Assembly: GCF_051603425.1 (NCBI RefSeq)
Contig: NZ_CP194411.1
Location: 1,054,001-1,118,000, forward strand
DNA from: Selenomonas sputigena_A
GTDB taxonomy: Bacteria; Bacillota; Negativicutes; Selenomonadales; Selenomonadaceae
DNA length: 64,000 nucleotides
Direction of reading: 5' to 3'
The translations under genes and the position numbers were made by a program. Numbering within the stretch: position 1 is the first letter of the stretch; every line of letters starts with the position of its first letter. The notes below the pieces were generated by a model that saw only the letters and a list, made by a program, of their open reading frames with translations, was not told the DNA's origin and did not search any database. Below, piece after piece: positions 31,528 through 43,093 of this stretch.

Positions 31528-33542
31528 TCGCGTCCCTCGAGCTTTGCCGCGTCGAGCAGCGGCCCGTACTTCGGACGCCACCATGATATGGCACGCACGG
31601 CGTTGATGTAGTCCTGCAGTGCCTCTTCGTCCAGGTCGCCGCTGCGCTCTTTGATGGGTTCTCCTGCGAGCGGCACAGTGTCCGTTCTGCCGATGGCGTC
31701 GTGCGTGATCCAAAAGCCGTAGTTCACGCCGCAGCGGTTGCCGCAGGTGAGGCTCCTGCCGACGGCTTCGTAGCGGAAGCCGGCGGGGGCGATCAGCTCA
31801 AGGAGCGTCGGCACGATGTCGATCTGGCTTCCGGCCGCGTCGGCAGGCAGCAGTTCCGGACGCACGCCCTTGCCCGTGAGGATGAAGGGAACGCCATAGC
31901 GTTCGTAGAGCGTCGGCGTCTTTTCGATGTTGTAGCGGTCGGCATGGTCGCCGACGATGAGGAAGAGGCTGTCCGGGAATTTCTTTTTTGCCGCGCGGAT
32001 GAAGGCGGCGAGCTCGCGTGAGGCGTACCAGTAATGTCCCAGCTCCTTTAGCAGGTCGTCGTCTTCCTGCGCTTTTGGCGGGAGCGCGGCGCGCACTTTT
32101 TCGGCTGGAAATCCCTTGGCCGCGAGATCGACGGTGTAGGGCGAATGGTTTGAGACGTTCAGGAGGATGTTGAAGCTCGGCACAGCGGGATCGATGCGTG
32201 AAAGCGCTTCGGCGTAGAGGAATTCGTCGTCGATGCCCCATACGCTTCCCTTGTCCGCATCCGCTGCGAGGTCGCCGCGGCTGTAGAAACGATCGAAGCC
32301 CTGCGCTCGAGAGAAGGCTTCGATGCGTTCCCAGGTCGCAGGCCCGGCGTACCAGAAGCTCGTTTCGTAGCCGAGGCGTTGGAGTGCGGGAGCGGCTGCC
32401 GTCGGGTAGGGGGCGGCGAACGATTCGGGCATGGTCGTCAGGTAGAGGTTGGCGTCGGCAAACCCTGTGACGATGCCCGTGACGGCGGCAACGGTGCTCG
32501 GGCCGTTCGGCAGGAATGCGTCGCAGTAGGCTGTATCAGGTTCGGCGAGGATTTCCTTCATGGGATCGGCGATATGGAGATCTTCGTATTTTTTGAGAAG
32601 CGGCCAGTTCGCATAGCTTTCCGAGATGATGAGAAAGATCTGGCGCGGCTTGTCGATCTGTGCGCCCTTTGCCTCGCGCACGAGGTAGACGTCGAGGTCG
32701 TCGCTGTCCGCAGGCCGTCCGGCGTGAAGCGCTGCGAGGCGGCGTATTTCGTCCGTGGTGAAGTCGAGCCCGTTGCAGGCACGGAGGCGGCTGTTCATCG
32801 TATAGGCGCGGTAGACGGCCTGGAAGTTGTCGAGGATGGTCTCGTTGAGGAAATGGTCTTTCGTGACGCCGGCGTTTTCCCAGTCGACGGCTGTCTGCCA
32901 GCGGAGGCTGCCGCCGAAGAGCACGAGCAGGGATACGACGTAAAGACCGCCGAGGAAGGCGGCGCGGGAGAGGATCCTTACGAAGCGTCCCCTTTCGGGC
33001 AAAGAAGGCGCGGGGATGCGGTCGAGCAGGAAGAAAAGAGCGCGGCAGAGGAGCCATGCCATGAGGAATGCGCCCAAAAGGCGCAGGGGCAGTTGGAATT
33101 CCTGCACGAGCGAGACGAAAAGGGCGAAGGCGTCATCGTTCGCTGTATTGAAGAGGAGCTGGTGGAAGCCCGAGTGGAACTGGCGGTAGTAGGGGAAGCT
33201 GGCAGCGTAGAGGACGGAAAGCACCGTGAGGGAAACAGCGGCCGTCGCGCGCCAGGCAAGGCGTTCGAGCGGCGGATAGGCGAGGCGGAAGAAGGCGGCA
33301 GGGAGGAGCGAGGCGAGCGTCAGAAGCCCTGCCGTCTGGCAGCTGAGGCGCAGGCCGCGCCAGACGGCGAGCGCGATATCGGGAGCGCCGACGCCGCCGC
33401 CCATGTAGTCGTGCAGCCAGAAGATGAAAAAAAGGCGACAGAAAGAGAGGACTGCAAGGTAGAAAAGAAATACCCTGAGCCCTCTGTTCATGAAGGTATA
33501 AAATCCCTGCCAATCAAGCAGGCGGGAAGAAAATGGCTGCAT
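31524..33542 (-). CDS. LTA-synthase-like membrane sulfatase-fold protein
   Basis: A 672-aa protein with five or so N-terminal transmembrane segments (to about residue 215) and an extracytoplasmic alkaline-phosphatase-fold domain from about 295 (RQIFLIISESYANWPLL). The nucleophile threonine is T350 in LPNGPSTVAAVTG, and LIVGDHADRYN carries metal ligands. Family members transfer glycerol phosphate or phosphoethanolamine to envelope polymers. Which one applies in this presumably diderm cell is open. It is translationally coupled to the PflX-like gene, an unusual pairing. Confidence 0.82.
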   Translation of the reverse strand: MQPFSSRLLDWQGFYTFMNRGLRVFLFYLAVLSFCRLFFIFWLHDYMGGGVGAPDIALAVWRGLRLSCQTAGLLTLASLLPAAFFRLAYPPLERLAWRATAAVSLTVLSVLYAASFPYYRQFHSGFHQLLFNTANDDAFALFVSLVQEFQLPLRLLGAFLMAWLLCRALFFLLDRIPAPSLPERGRFVRILSRAAFLGGLYVVSLLVLFGGSLRWQTAVDWENAGVTKDHFLNETILDNFQAVYRAYTMNSRLRACNGLDFTTDEIRRLAALHAGRPADSDDLDVYLVREAKGAQIDKPRQIFLIISESYANWPLLKKYEDLHIADPMKEILAEPDTAYCDAFLPNGPSTVAAVTGIVTGFADANLYLTTMPESFAAPYPTAAAPALQRLGYETSFWYAGPATWERIEAFSRAQGFDRFYSRGDLAADADKGSVWGIDDEFLYAEALSRIDPAVPSFNILLNVSNHSPYTVDLAAKGFPAEKVRAALPPKAQEDDDLLKELGHYWYASRELAAFIRAAKKKFPDSLFLIVGDHADRYNIEKTPTLYERYGVPFILTGKGVRPELLPADAAGSQIDIVPTLLELIAPAGFRYEAVGRSLTCGNRCGVNYGFWITHDAIGRTDTVPLAGEPIKERSGDLDEEALQDYINAVRAISWWRPKYGPLLDAAKLEGRE

Positions 33543-33646
33543 GAGGCTTGACGCTCCTGTGGTCGATGGATTCTTGCGGCCGAGGCAGTTCGCGGTCCAA
33601 AGGTGCGGGCGGCGTTCCGCAGGCCGATGTTCGGCGCCGCGCGCCC

Positions 33647-34420
33647 TTACTCCTCCGGCACGATGATGTCCACGCCGTAGTCCTCGGCAGCCTGGCAGAT
33701 GTCGGGCGCGGGCTGCGAGTCGGTGATCAGGCCGGAGAGGGTGTCGAGCGTGACGTAGTTGTAGTTGCCGTCTGAGCTGAGCTTCCTCGCCTCGGCGACG
33801 ACGTAGGCGCGCTTGGAAACGCGGATGATGGCGGCCTTGTTGATGCCGTCCTCGATGTCATAGGTCGAGACGCTGTTTTCCTTCACATCGACGCCGACGG
33901 CGCCGAGAAAGGCGATGTCGGGCTTCAGGCGCGAGATGAAGTCGAGGGTCATGCCGCCCCAAAAGCCGTCGCGGCTCTTATTGATGACACCGCCGGCAAA
34001 GACGACGCGGATCTTCGGGTTCTGTGCGAGGATCGAGAGGATGTCGATCATGTTCGTGACGATGGTCAGCTCGCGCTCGTCGTGCACCAGCAGTTCCGCG
34101 ACGGCGAGATTGCTCGTCGAGATGTCGAGAAATACCATGTCGTGCTCATGGACGAGGTGCAGAGCCGCGCGCGCAATGCGGCGCTTCGCCTCCACGTCGA
34201 TGTCGCGGTGCTTGCTGACCTCGATGGTATGCGGATTCTCGCGCCGGATGACCGCGCCGCCGTAGGTGCGCTTGAGCCTCCCCTGCTTTTCGAGCGCACC
34301 GAGATCCTTGCGTATGCAGTCCTCTGTCACATGAAAACGCTCGCTGAGGTCTTTGACACGAACCTTGCCGTCGCGTGCCAGGATATCGAGAATGGCATCG
34401 TGGCGTTCCACAAGAAACAT
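33647..34420 (-). CDS. DeoR/GlpR-family transcriptional regulator
   Basis: A 257-aa DeoR-type regulator: winged HTH at residues 4-58 (RHDAILDILARDGKVRVKDL, TEDCIRKDLGALEKQGRLKR) and sensor domain (DMVFLDISTSNLAVAELL, TIVTNMIDILSIL, VVFAGGVINKSRDGFWG). Its neighbours do not show a target: LTA-synthase-like gene downstream, SRP RNA divergent. Promoter at 34462-34490. Confidence 0.88.
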   Translation of the reverse strand: MFLVERHDAILDILARDGKVRVKDLSERFHVTEDCIRKDLGALEKQGRLKRTYGGAVIRRENPHTIEVSKHRDIDVEAKRRIARAALHLVHEHDMVFLDISTSNLAVAELLVHDERELTIVTNMIDILSILAQNPKIRVVFAGGVINKSRDGFWGGMTLDFISRLKPDIAFLGAVGVDVKENSVSTYDIEDGINKAAIIRVSKRAYVVAEARKLSSDGNYNYVTLDTLSGLITDSQPAPDICQAAEDYGVDIIVPEE

Positions 34421-34461
34421 AGTATCGCCTCCGTTATTATTGATTCATCGCATTTTCTCCA

Positions 34462-34490
34462 ATTCTAACTGAAAAGAGATATTTTTTCAA
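34462..34490 (-). promoter_or_regulatory. Promoter of the DeoR gene at 33647
   Basis: Minus strand: -35 TTGAAA (34485-34490), 17-bp spacer, -10 TAGAAT (34462-34467), with AACGGAGGCG as ribosome binding site before the ATG. Confidence 0.65.
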
Positions 34491-34599
34491 GTCCTATATT
34501 TTTCCTATAGATTCGGATGCCGAAAACGCCCGGCAAAGGGAGGCGGATGATGCTGCCGACCGGTTGACGGATTCCGGCGAAGTATGCTAAACTTAGGGG

Positions 34600-34848
34600 C
34601 GACGATGCGGCGGAAGCCGTGATCGACGAGCTTTGCTCCTCCGGGAGGAAATCTTTTTCAGTTCGGGGCGCAGCGCCTTGGTCTTGCGCAATGGAGTCTC
34701 GTGAACCCCGTCAGGTCCGGAAGGAAGCAGCGGTAAGCGAATCGCTTCATGTGCCGCGAGGGTGCCTGGGAGCTGTGTCCCGAACTGGAAAAGAGAAATT
34801 GTCGCTGCTGTGCGGAGCGCCTGCTTTGTACAGCAGCGATATTTTTGT
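34600..34848 (+). ncRNA. ffs: Signal recognition particle RNA (large Firmicutes type)
   Basis: The SRP54-binding apical domain GTCAGGTCCGGAAGGAAGCA (about 34709) is unmistakable. The long helix is visible as TTTTTCAGTTCGGG pairing with CCCGAACTGGAAAAG, and a 5' Alu-like domain precedes it (GCGACGATGCGGCGGAAGCC). The RNA ends in a hairpin TCGCTGCTG/CAGCAGCGA with TATTTTTGT (34802-34848). Possible promoter elements TTGACG (34564-34569) and TAAACT (34588-34593) are 18 bp apart. Exact ends are estimates. Location just before dnaX is classical in Firmicutes. Confidence 0.93.
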
Positions 34849-34934
34849 CTGATGCACACGGGCAGGGCGCGGGTCATGCGCCTGTCTGAAAGGCTTGCGT
34901 ACGGGGATTGCCGCTGGGCAAGGAGGGAGTTCAT

Positions 34935-36983
34935 ATGGCTTATATCGCGCTTTATCGCCAATGGCGGCCGGGGAGCTTCGGGGAACTCGTGGGGCAGGAA
35001 GCGATATCGAAGACGCTTTCCCGGGCGATTACCCTAGGCAGGCTCAGTCATGCCTACCTCTTTTCGGGGCCGCGCGGCACGGGCAAGACGAGCACGGCGA
35101 AGATTCTCGCGAAGTCCCTGAACTGTGAGCAGGGCCCGACGCCCGAGCCGTGCGGGACATGTACCAACTGCAGGAAGATCGCGGACGGCACTTCGCTCGA
35201 CGTCTTTGAAATAGACGCGGCTTCGAACCGCGGCATCGACGAGATGCGCGATCTGCGCGAGAAGGTGAAGTTCACGCCCGCCGAGGGCCGCTACAAGATC
35301 TACATCATCGACGAGGTGCATATGCTGACGACGGAGGCGTTCAACGCGCTTCTGAAAACGCTGGAGGAGCCGCCCGCGCATGTCGTGTTCATCCTGGCGA
35401 CGACGGAGCCGCACAAGGTGCCCGCGACGATACAGTCGCGCTGCCAGCGCTTTGATTTCCGCCGCATTACGGTGGAGGAAATCGTAGGGAGGCTCGCTCA
35501 TGTGGCGCAGGAAATGAAGATTCCCTGCGACGAGGAGGCGCTTCATCTCATCGCTTTGCAGGCGGACGGCGGCATGCGGGATGCGCTGTCGCTGCTCGAC
35601 CAATGCTCGAGTCTCTCCGAGGACGGTGTGACGGCGGAGCGCGTCGGTGAAATCCTCGGTCTTGTGGGACACGCGCCGATCTACCGCCTGACGAAAGCCA
35701 TCGCAGAGAAGGCGAAGGGCGAGATCTTCGATACGGTCGCCGATCTCCTGGCGGATGGCAAGGAGGCGATGCAGGTGCTCGCCGAGCTCGTCCTGCATCT
35801 CAGGAGCCTCATGCTCTATCAGGCGGCAGGCGAAGTCGCAGGGCTCGATCTCTACGGCGACAGGCGCGAGGCGCTGGAGGAGCAGAAAGGAAGCTTCAGC
35901 CAGGAGCAGCTGATGCAGATGATCGGCCGCCTGCACGGAGCGATGGCGGAGCTGCGCTGGACGCCACAGCCCCGCATCACATTAGAGGTTGCGCTGCTCT
36001 CCCTCTGTTGCGGGACGGGGGAAGAAGGCCGCTTGTCCGATGGAGAAACGAGGGCCGCTTCTTCCGGGACAGAGGCGGCTCCTGTTTCCGCAGGGCAAGC
36101 TTCGGCAGAGACGGCGCGCATCGCGCGTCTTGAGGCGGAGCTTGCCGCCTTGAAGGCGGTGGTGGAGGCGCGCCCTTCGGCGGCTGCACCCGCGCCGCGG
36201 CGTACCGCCTCGGCGGCGGGCGGGGCGGTGCGCCCGGCTCCTGCCGCTAGGGCGGGCGCGCCGGCGCTGTCTGCGGAGACAGGGCCGGCCGTGCCGCTTA
36301 CGCCCGAGGGCGAGGCGCTTCATAAGGCGCTGCTCCAACGCCTCCAGGAGGCGAAGCGCGCGCCCGTGCTCGCCTGCATCAACGGCGCTTCCTTCGCGGG
36401 CCTTGCGGACGGGGTGTTCTACCTGCGCTTCAATAGCCCCTTTCTCGCGGAACGCACGGCACGCGCCGATTACCGTGAGGCCATCGAAAAGATTTTGGCC
36501 GAGCTTTCGGGCGAAGCGCTTACCTTGTCCTGCATCAAGCCGCAGGACAAGCCGGCGCCCCCGCCTGCACCGAAGCCGAAGAAGAAACCGGCGCTTGACG
36601 CCCTTCAACCGCTCCATCCCGCACCCAAGCGGCTGGAAATCGACGAGGCGGAACTCTCCCCCGACGAGCGTCGGGTCCTGCAGAATGCCGTCAACATTTT
36701 CGGCGGGGATATCGTCGATCTCCCGGAAGAGGAGCGCATCGAGGCATTGGCCGCCAAAGGCCGCCTCGTGACCGATGAAAGCGGCAGGAAAGACAGGGCC
36801 GGTGCGCCGTCTGCGCCTGCACCGCCGCCGGGGGCTGCGCCTTCGCCGTCGTCTGCCGCTGCGCCGCCGTTCGGCAAGGCTGCCGCCGCGCCGCCCGAAG
36901 CGACGGCCGCGCCGCCGCCTGAGGCCTATGAAGCACCGCCGCCGGGCGATGAGGACGCGCCCGAGCCGGAGGAAAACAGTTGA
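34935..36983 (+). CDS. dnaX: DNA polymerase III subunit gamma/tau
   Basis: A 682-aa clamp-loader ATPase. It has MAYIALYRQWRPGSFGELVG, Walker A GPRGTGKTSTAK (K51), zinc-binding cysteines (CEQGPTPEPCGTCTNC), Walker B IIDEVHML and the sensor TTEPHKVPATIQSRCQRF. Domain III extends to about residue 350. A Pro/Ala-rich linker and a C-terminal domain follow, ending in an acidic AEEPEENS-like tail. The ATG at 34935 follows AGGAGGG. I saw no A-run that would give the programmed frameshift known in E. coli. Confidence 0.95.
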   Translation: MAYIALYRQWRPGSFGELVGQEAISKTLSRAITLGRLSHAYLFSGPRGTGKTSTAKILAKSLNCEQGPTPEPCGTCTNCRKIADGTSLDVFEIDAASNRGIDEMRDLREKVKFTPAEGRYKIYIIDEVHMLTTEAFNALLKTLEEPPAHVVFILATTEPHKVPATIQSRCQRFDFRRITVEEIVGRLAHVAQEMKIPCDEEALHLIALQADGGMRDALSLLDQCSSLSEDGVTAERVGEILGLVGHAPIYRLTKAIAEKAKGEIFDTVADLLADGKEAMQVLAELVLHLRSLMLYQAAGEVAGLDLYGDRREALEEQKGSFSQEQLMQMIGRLHGAMAELRWTPQPRITLEVALLSLCCGTGEEGRLSDGETRAASSGTEAAPVSAGQASAETARIARLEAELAALKAVVEARPSAAAPAPRRTASAAGGAVRPAPAARAGAPALSAETGPAVPLTPEGEALHKALLQRLQEAKRAPVLACINGASFAGLADGVFYLRFNSPFLAERTARADYREAIEKILAELSGEALTLSCIKPQDKPAPPPAPKPKKKPALDALQPLHPAPKRLEIDEAELSPDERRVLQNAVNIFGGDIVDLPEEERIEALAAKGRLVTDESGRKDRAGAPSAPAPPPGAAPSPSSAAAPPFGKAAAAPPEATAAPPPEAYEAPPPGDEDAPEPEENS

Positions 36984-37077
36984 CCGGCAGAACGCTTTAC
37001 GGCTATAATTAAAAGGAAATCGAACAGACAGCGGGGAAAGTGAAGAACCTTTTTCCGCTTTTGAAAGGAGAAACGCA

Positions 37078-37413
37078 ATGTTTGGTGGAATGGGCAACAT
37101 GGGCAATATGGCCGGCATGATGAAGAAGGTCCAGAAGATCCAGAATGAGATGAAGAAAATGCAGGAGGATCTCAAGAAAAAGACCGTCGACGTGTCGGCG
37201 GGCGGCGGCGCCGTCAAGATCGTCATGAACGGCGAAAAGGAAGTGCAGTCGCTCCATATCGACCCGGCGGCCGTCGACCCCGAGGATGTCGAGATGCTGC
37301 AGGATCTTCTGTCCGCCGCCTTCAACGAAGCCGTCAAAAAGGTTGACGACATGATGGCGAGCGAGATGGGCAAGCTCACGGGCGGCCTCGGCCTGCCGCC
37401 GGGCATGTTCTGA
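37078..37413 (+). CDS. YbaB/EbfC-family nucleoid-associated protein
   Basis: A 111-aa protein with the family's Met/Gly-rich start (MFGGMGNMGNMAGMMKKVQK), long helix, and the DNA-binding core VDVSAGGGAVKIVMNGEKEV. Members bind DNA as dimers. It ends 1 bp before recR, as is usual in the dnaX-ybaB-recR cluster. Confidence 0.93.
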   Translation: MFGGMGNMGNMAGMMKKVQKIQNEMKKMQEDLKKKTVDVSAGGGAVKIVMNGEKEVQSLHIDPAAVDPEDVEMLQDLLSAAFNEAVKKVDDMMASEMGKLTGGLGLPPGMF

Positions 37414-37414
37414 G

Positions 37415-38020
37415 ATGCAGTACATCGCACCTCTGGCAAAATTGATCGAGCACTTTCGCGCACTGCCGGGCATTGGCTCCAAGACGGCAGTGCGTCTTGC
37501 TTATCACATCCTGGACATGGATGCGGCGAAGGCAAAAGCGCTTGCCGCCGCCATCGTCGAGGCGCGCGAGAAGATCGGCTTCTGCAGCCTCTGCTGCAAC
37601 CTCTCGGATGCGGATCCCTGCGCCATTTGCGCCTCCGCAAAGCGCGACGGCACGAAGATCTGCGTCGTCGAGCAGCCGCAGGATGTCGCCGCCATTGAGC
37701 GCATGAAGGATTACAAGGGCCTTTACCATGTGCTGCACGGCGCACTGTCACCGCTCCAAGGCATCGGCCCCGAGAATATCCGCGTCAAGGAGCTTCTGAA
37801 AAGGCTTGAGGGAGGACGGGGCGAGCAGGTGGAGGAAATCATCATGGCGACGAATCCCACCGTTGAAGGCGAGGCGACGGCCATGTATCTGGCGCGTCTC
37901 TTGAAGCCCGCGGGCCTCAAGGTCACACGGATCGCCCATGGCCTGCCCATCGGCGGCGATCTCGAATACGCCGACGAAGTCACCCTTTCCAAGGCGCTGG
38001 AAAACAGGAAGGAAATATAA
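37415..38020 (+). CDS. recR: Recombination protein RecR
   Basis: A 201-aa RecFOR-pathway protein. Visible are the HhH motif (LPGIGSKTAVRLAYHIL), the C4 zinc finger (CSLCCNLSDADPCAICAS), the Toprim domain (CVVEQPQDVAAIER, EIIMATNPTVEGEATAMYLA) and the C-terminal Walker-like GLPIGGDLEYADEVTL. It is of normal length and tightly linked to ybaB and bofA. Confidence 0.96.
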   Translation: MQYIAPLAKLIEHFRALPGIGSKTAVRLAYHILDMDAAKAKALAAAIVEAREKIGFCSLCCNLSDADPCAICASAKRDGTKICVVEQPQDVAAIERMKDYKGLYHVLHGALSPLQGIGPENIRVKELLKRLEGGRGEQVEEIIMATNPTVEGEATAMYLARLLKPAGLKVTRIAHGLPIGGDLEYADEVTLSKALENRKEI

Positions 38021-38022
38021 TC

Positions 38023-38265
38023 ATGCTTGACATCATTGCGGCGCTGGCCATCGGCCTGCTCCTCCTCTGCATTCTCGCGAAGATCCTCGCCCTGCCGTTT
38101 CGGCTGCTGAAAAAATTCATCGTCAACAGCGTCGTCGGCGCGGTTCTTCTGGCCATCGTCAAGTTCCTCGGCTTCAAGGTGACGATCAACATCCTGACGG
38201 CGCTGCTTGCCGGCATCTTCGGCATCCCCGGCGTCCTCCTCGTGCTTGCGTGGAGCTATCTGTAA
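38023..38265 (+). CDS. BofA-family membrane protein
   Basis: An 80-aa protein with two or three hydrophobic segments and the family core LLKKFIVNSVVGAVLLAIVK followed by GIPGVLLVLAW. In Bacillus, BofA controls pro-sigmaK processing; in non-sporulating relatives the role is unknown. It starts 2 bp after recR, which is the usual location. Confidence 0.85.
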   Translation: MLDIIAALAIGLLLLCILAKILALPFRLLKKFIVNSVVGAVLLAIVKFLGFKVTINILTALLAGIFGIPGVLLVLAWSYL

Positions 38266-38320
38266 ACGACATGTTCAGCCGTTACGCGAAACGGCAGGAT
38301 TTTCTAAAGAAGGAACAAGA

Positions 38321-39529
38321 TTGGACAACGAAAAAATGCTTCCGCCCCAAGCGGGAGAAAAGCTTTGGACAGCGGAATTTCTTGGTCTCAGCGGCGCGAA
38401 CTTCTTTCAGTTCATGTCGCAGTACATCCTCATCGTCGGCCTTCCCATCTATATCATGGACGACATGGGCGGCGGGGAGCTGGAGGCCGGGATGGCCATG
38501 ACCTTCTTCCAGATCGGCACCGTCTGCTGCCGCCCGCTGGCGGGCCGGCTGATTGACAGCGTCCACAAGGGGCGGCTTATGCTCGGCGCGACGCTGGCCT
38601 TCTTCGCCATCATGGCCGCTTTCTGCTTCGCACATACGGAAGAGGCGCTCTATGGGCTGCGCCTCCTGCACGGCATCCAGTTCGCACTTGGCACGACGGC
38701 GGCTGCGACGCTCGCCGCGCTCGTCCTGCCCGCCGCGAAAAAGGGGACGGGCATCGGCTACTTCGCTCTTTCGACGAACCTCGCGATGGTCGTCGGCCCC
38801 CTCGTAGGGCTCCTCGTCATACGCTCGTTCGGCACGCTCGCCATGTTCCTGTGCCTTGCAGGCAGCGCACTCCTGACCGTCTGGCTCGCCAACCGCAGGA
38901 CGCTCGACGAGGCTCTTGTCCGGCCGGAGAAGAAAAAGGAAGGAGGCGCCCGCTTCTCGCTCGTCGAGCGGCGTGCCTTGCCGATGGCCGCGCTCGGCGG
39001 GCTTGTTTTTTTCGCCTACGGCGGCGTCCTGACCTTCATTCCCCTTTATGCGCGCAGCATCGGCCTTGAAGCGAGCGTGAGCCTCTTCTTCGCCGTATTT
39101 GCGCTCGTCATCGTCCTCACACGTCCCTTCGTCGGGCGTCTCTTCGATAAAAAAGGCTCGGATTATACGGTGTATCCGGGTTTGGCGCTCTTCCTCGCAG
39201 GCTTCCTGCTCTTCGGCACGGCGAACAGCCAGGCGCTCTTCCTCCTCTCGGCGGCTGTGCTCGGCGCGGGTTTCGGTGCTGTCAGCCCCGCCTTTCAGAC
39301 GCTCGCTGTTGCAAGCGTGCCGCCTGCGCGTGCAGGCCTTGCGACAGCGACCTACTTCTGGGCGCTCGACATCAGCGTCGGCCTTGCCGCCGCCTTCCTC
39401 GGCCTCGTCGCCGCCCGTTTCGGCTACGACTTCCTTTACGGCTTGCTCTCGCCTGCCGTCCTCCTTTTTGCCGCCACTTTTTATGCTCTTTGGCGCAGGC
39501 AGGGAAAACGCGGCGGAAGCCGAATATAA
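38321..39529 (+). CDS. MFS transporter
   Basis: About 402 aa with 12 predicted transmembrane segments. Loop 2-3 has the MFS motif GRLIDSVHKGRLMLG. The other half has VGRLFDKKGSDYT at the equivalent place. Relatives are sugar or drug efflux proteins of the YfcJ/YhhS type; the substrate is unknown. The likely start is the TTG at 38321 (AGAAGGA eight bases upstream), with an ATG at 38336 as the alternative. Confidence 0.8.
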   Translation: MDNEKMLPPQAGEKLWTAEFLGLSGANFFQFMSQYILIVGLPIYIMDDMGGGELEAGMAMTFFQIGTVCCRPLAGRLIDSVHKGRLMLGATLAFFAIMAAFCFAHTEEALYGLRLLHGIQFALGTTAAATLAALVLPAAKKGTGIGYFALSTNLAMVVGPLVGLLVIRSFGTLAMFLCLAGSALLTVWLANRRTLDEALVRPEKKKEGGARFSLVERRALPMAALGGLVFFAYGGVLTFIPLYARSIGLEASVSLFFAVFALVIVLTRPFVGRLFDKKGSDYTVYPGLALFLAGFLLFGTANSQALFLLSAAVLGAGFGAVSPAFQTLAVASVPPARAGLATATYFWALDISVGLAAAFLGLVAARFGYDFLYGLLSPAVLLFAATFYALWRRQGKRGGSRI

Positions 39530-39578
39530 ATTTATATGAAGTGAAGATGAGAAAGATATCCTGCAAAGGAGGAACAGC

Positions 39579-40907
39579 ATGGAGCAGCATTGTTGTGTAT
39601 GCGGCGTCGCCGTAAGAAAAGGCGCGGCCTTTTGCCCGGAATGCGGTGCGTCCCTGCAGCCTGTGGGCTGGGCCTGCCCCCGCTGCGGCGGGCAGAACCC
39701 GCAGGACGCTGCCTTTTGCGGCGCCTGCGGTGCGAGAAAAAGCGACGGCGTGAGCGATGCGACAACCATGATGCCGCCGGTGCAGCCGCAGCAGACGGGG
39801 CATTTTCCCCGGCCGTCGGCCGCTCCTATGGCGGCACAGCCGCAGCCGCCCGCCTGGCAGGGCGGCGCGTCCGGAGGCGCACAGCGCTCTGTTTTGCAGG
39901 ACATGCGCCTCTGGGCGGCTGTCATCGTCCTACTCATCCTGTTGGCGGCGGGCGGCGGTTCGTACTATTACTTCAACTACATGAACGAGGGAAACTACAT
40001 CAAGCAGTACAGTCTGGCAGCCAATGCCGTCGGAGAAATCGACGGGCTGCTCGGCTCTGAGGTGCGCGCCGAAAAGCTCAAGGGCGCGGCGGCAAACAAT
40101 GTGCGTCAAAAACTACAGGCGCGGAAAAACTCTTTCGACGACACGGCGAAGGACTTCGCCAAGCGTACGCCGTTCAAGGGGTACGAAACCCAACATGCCG
40201 ATACGATTTCCCTGCTGCAGAAGGAAAGCGCGCTCGTGGATGAAATCATGACCGTGCTCGCCAATCCGCTCGATGCGCAGGCGGACGAGATGATCAAGAC
40301 CATACGCGAGGACATCGCCGCGCGCAGCGACCTCGGCGCGAAAATTCAGGTGCAGGGTGCAAACTTCGTCGCAGCCGCAGAGCTGTCCAGCGTGCCGCAG
40401 CAGTTGGCTCTTTTCGTCTCGGCCGAGAGAAAGGCTGAGGAAGAAAGGAAGCGCGTGGAAAAAGAAAAGAGCGAGCGCCTCGCCGCAATGAACGCTTTTT
40501 TCAGCAAGATGGAAGAGCTGATCAATCGCTATGAAAGCGCCAAGACCGATCTGAACGACATCATGAATTCATCCTACAAGAACGACATCATCTGGGCGGA
40601 TTACTTCCGTACGGTCGACCGCGCGAAGAACACAAGGCAGGCTTTCCGCAACGAGCTCAAGGGCATTGCGGCTCCCGCCGGGGCGGAAGACATCAAGGCC
40701 GAGCTCGACAACGTCCTCGCCCATGCTCTGACCTACTGCGAGCTCAAGAGCCAGGCGGCGCACCTCCAGTTCAACCGATATTATACGAACGCGAGCAAGA
40801 AGGAAGCCGAAGCCCGCGCCATGGACGACGACATCCAAAAAGAATATGCGGCCTTCAAAAGCCATTTCCAGGAAGAAAAAGCTCGCCTGACAGCAGGCGG
40901 GATATAA
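39579..40907 (+). CDS. Double zinc-ribbon membrane protein with a large external coiled-coil domain
   Basis: A 442-aa protein. Two N-terminal zinc ribbons (CCVCGVAVRKGAAFCPECG and CPRCGGQNPQDAAFCGACG) are followed by a Pro/Gln-rich linker, one transmembrane helix (LWAAVIVLLILLAAGGG, about residues 108-125) and about 310 residues of mostly helical, charged sequence. It is one of four such proteins in the window (also 56059, 57108, 59218). Function is unknown. Two other members of the set lie beside an envelope hydrolase and a nuclease. Confidence 0.75.
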   Translation: MEQHCCVCGVAVRKGAAFCPECGASLQPVGWACPRCGGQNPQDAAFCGACGARKSDGVSDATTMMPPVQPQQTGHFPRPSAAPMAAQPQPPAWQGGASGGAQRSVLQDMRLWAAVIVLLILLAAGGGSYYYFNYMNEGNYIKQYSLAANAVGEIDGLLGSEVRAEKLKGAAANNVRQKLQARKNSFDDTAKDFAKRTPFKGYETQHADTISLLQKESALVDEIMTVLANPLDAQADEMIKTIREDIAARSDLGAKIQVQGANFVAAAELSSVPQQLALFVSAERKAEEERKRVEKEKSERLAAMNAFFSKMEELINRYESAKTDLNDIMNSSYKNDIIWADYFRTVDRAKNTRQAFRNELKGIAAPAGAEDIKAELDNVLAHALTYCELKSQAAHLQFNRYYTNASKKEAEARAMDDDIQKEYAAFKSHFQEEKARLTAGGI

Positions 40908-40910
40908 AAA

Positions 40911-40950
40911 AAGCCGTGGGACAAGCGAGTTCGCTTCCCACGGCTTTTTT
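40911..40950 (+). terminator. Intrinsic terminator
   Basis: AAGCCGTGGGA and TCCCACGGCTT form the outer stem, AAGCGA/TCGCTT the inner part, followed by TTTTTT. It ends the zinc-ribbon gene and lies 76 bp before the convergent ppk stop. Confidence 0.9.
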
Positions 40951-41026
40951 GCTGCCGCGTTGATGTACTTGTACTTTGTTAAAGGCAAGGGGGCGGAGGC
41001 GGTCTGTAGGGTTCTCTTCGCCGTGT

Positions 41027-43081
<2,055 letters not shown>

Positions 43082-43093
43082 GCTAGTCCCTCC

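Noticed and set aside
36500..36600. Programmed frameshift site in dnaX
   Set aside because: Lysine codons are present but there is no A6-7 slippery run with a following stem that I can see.
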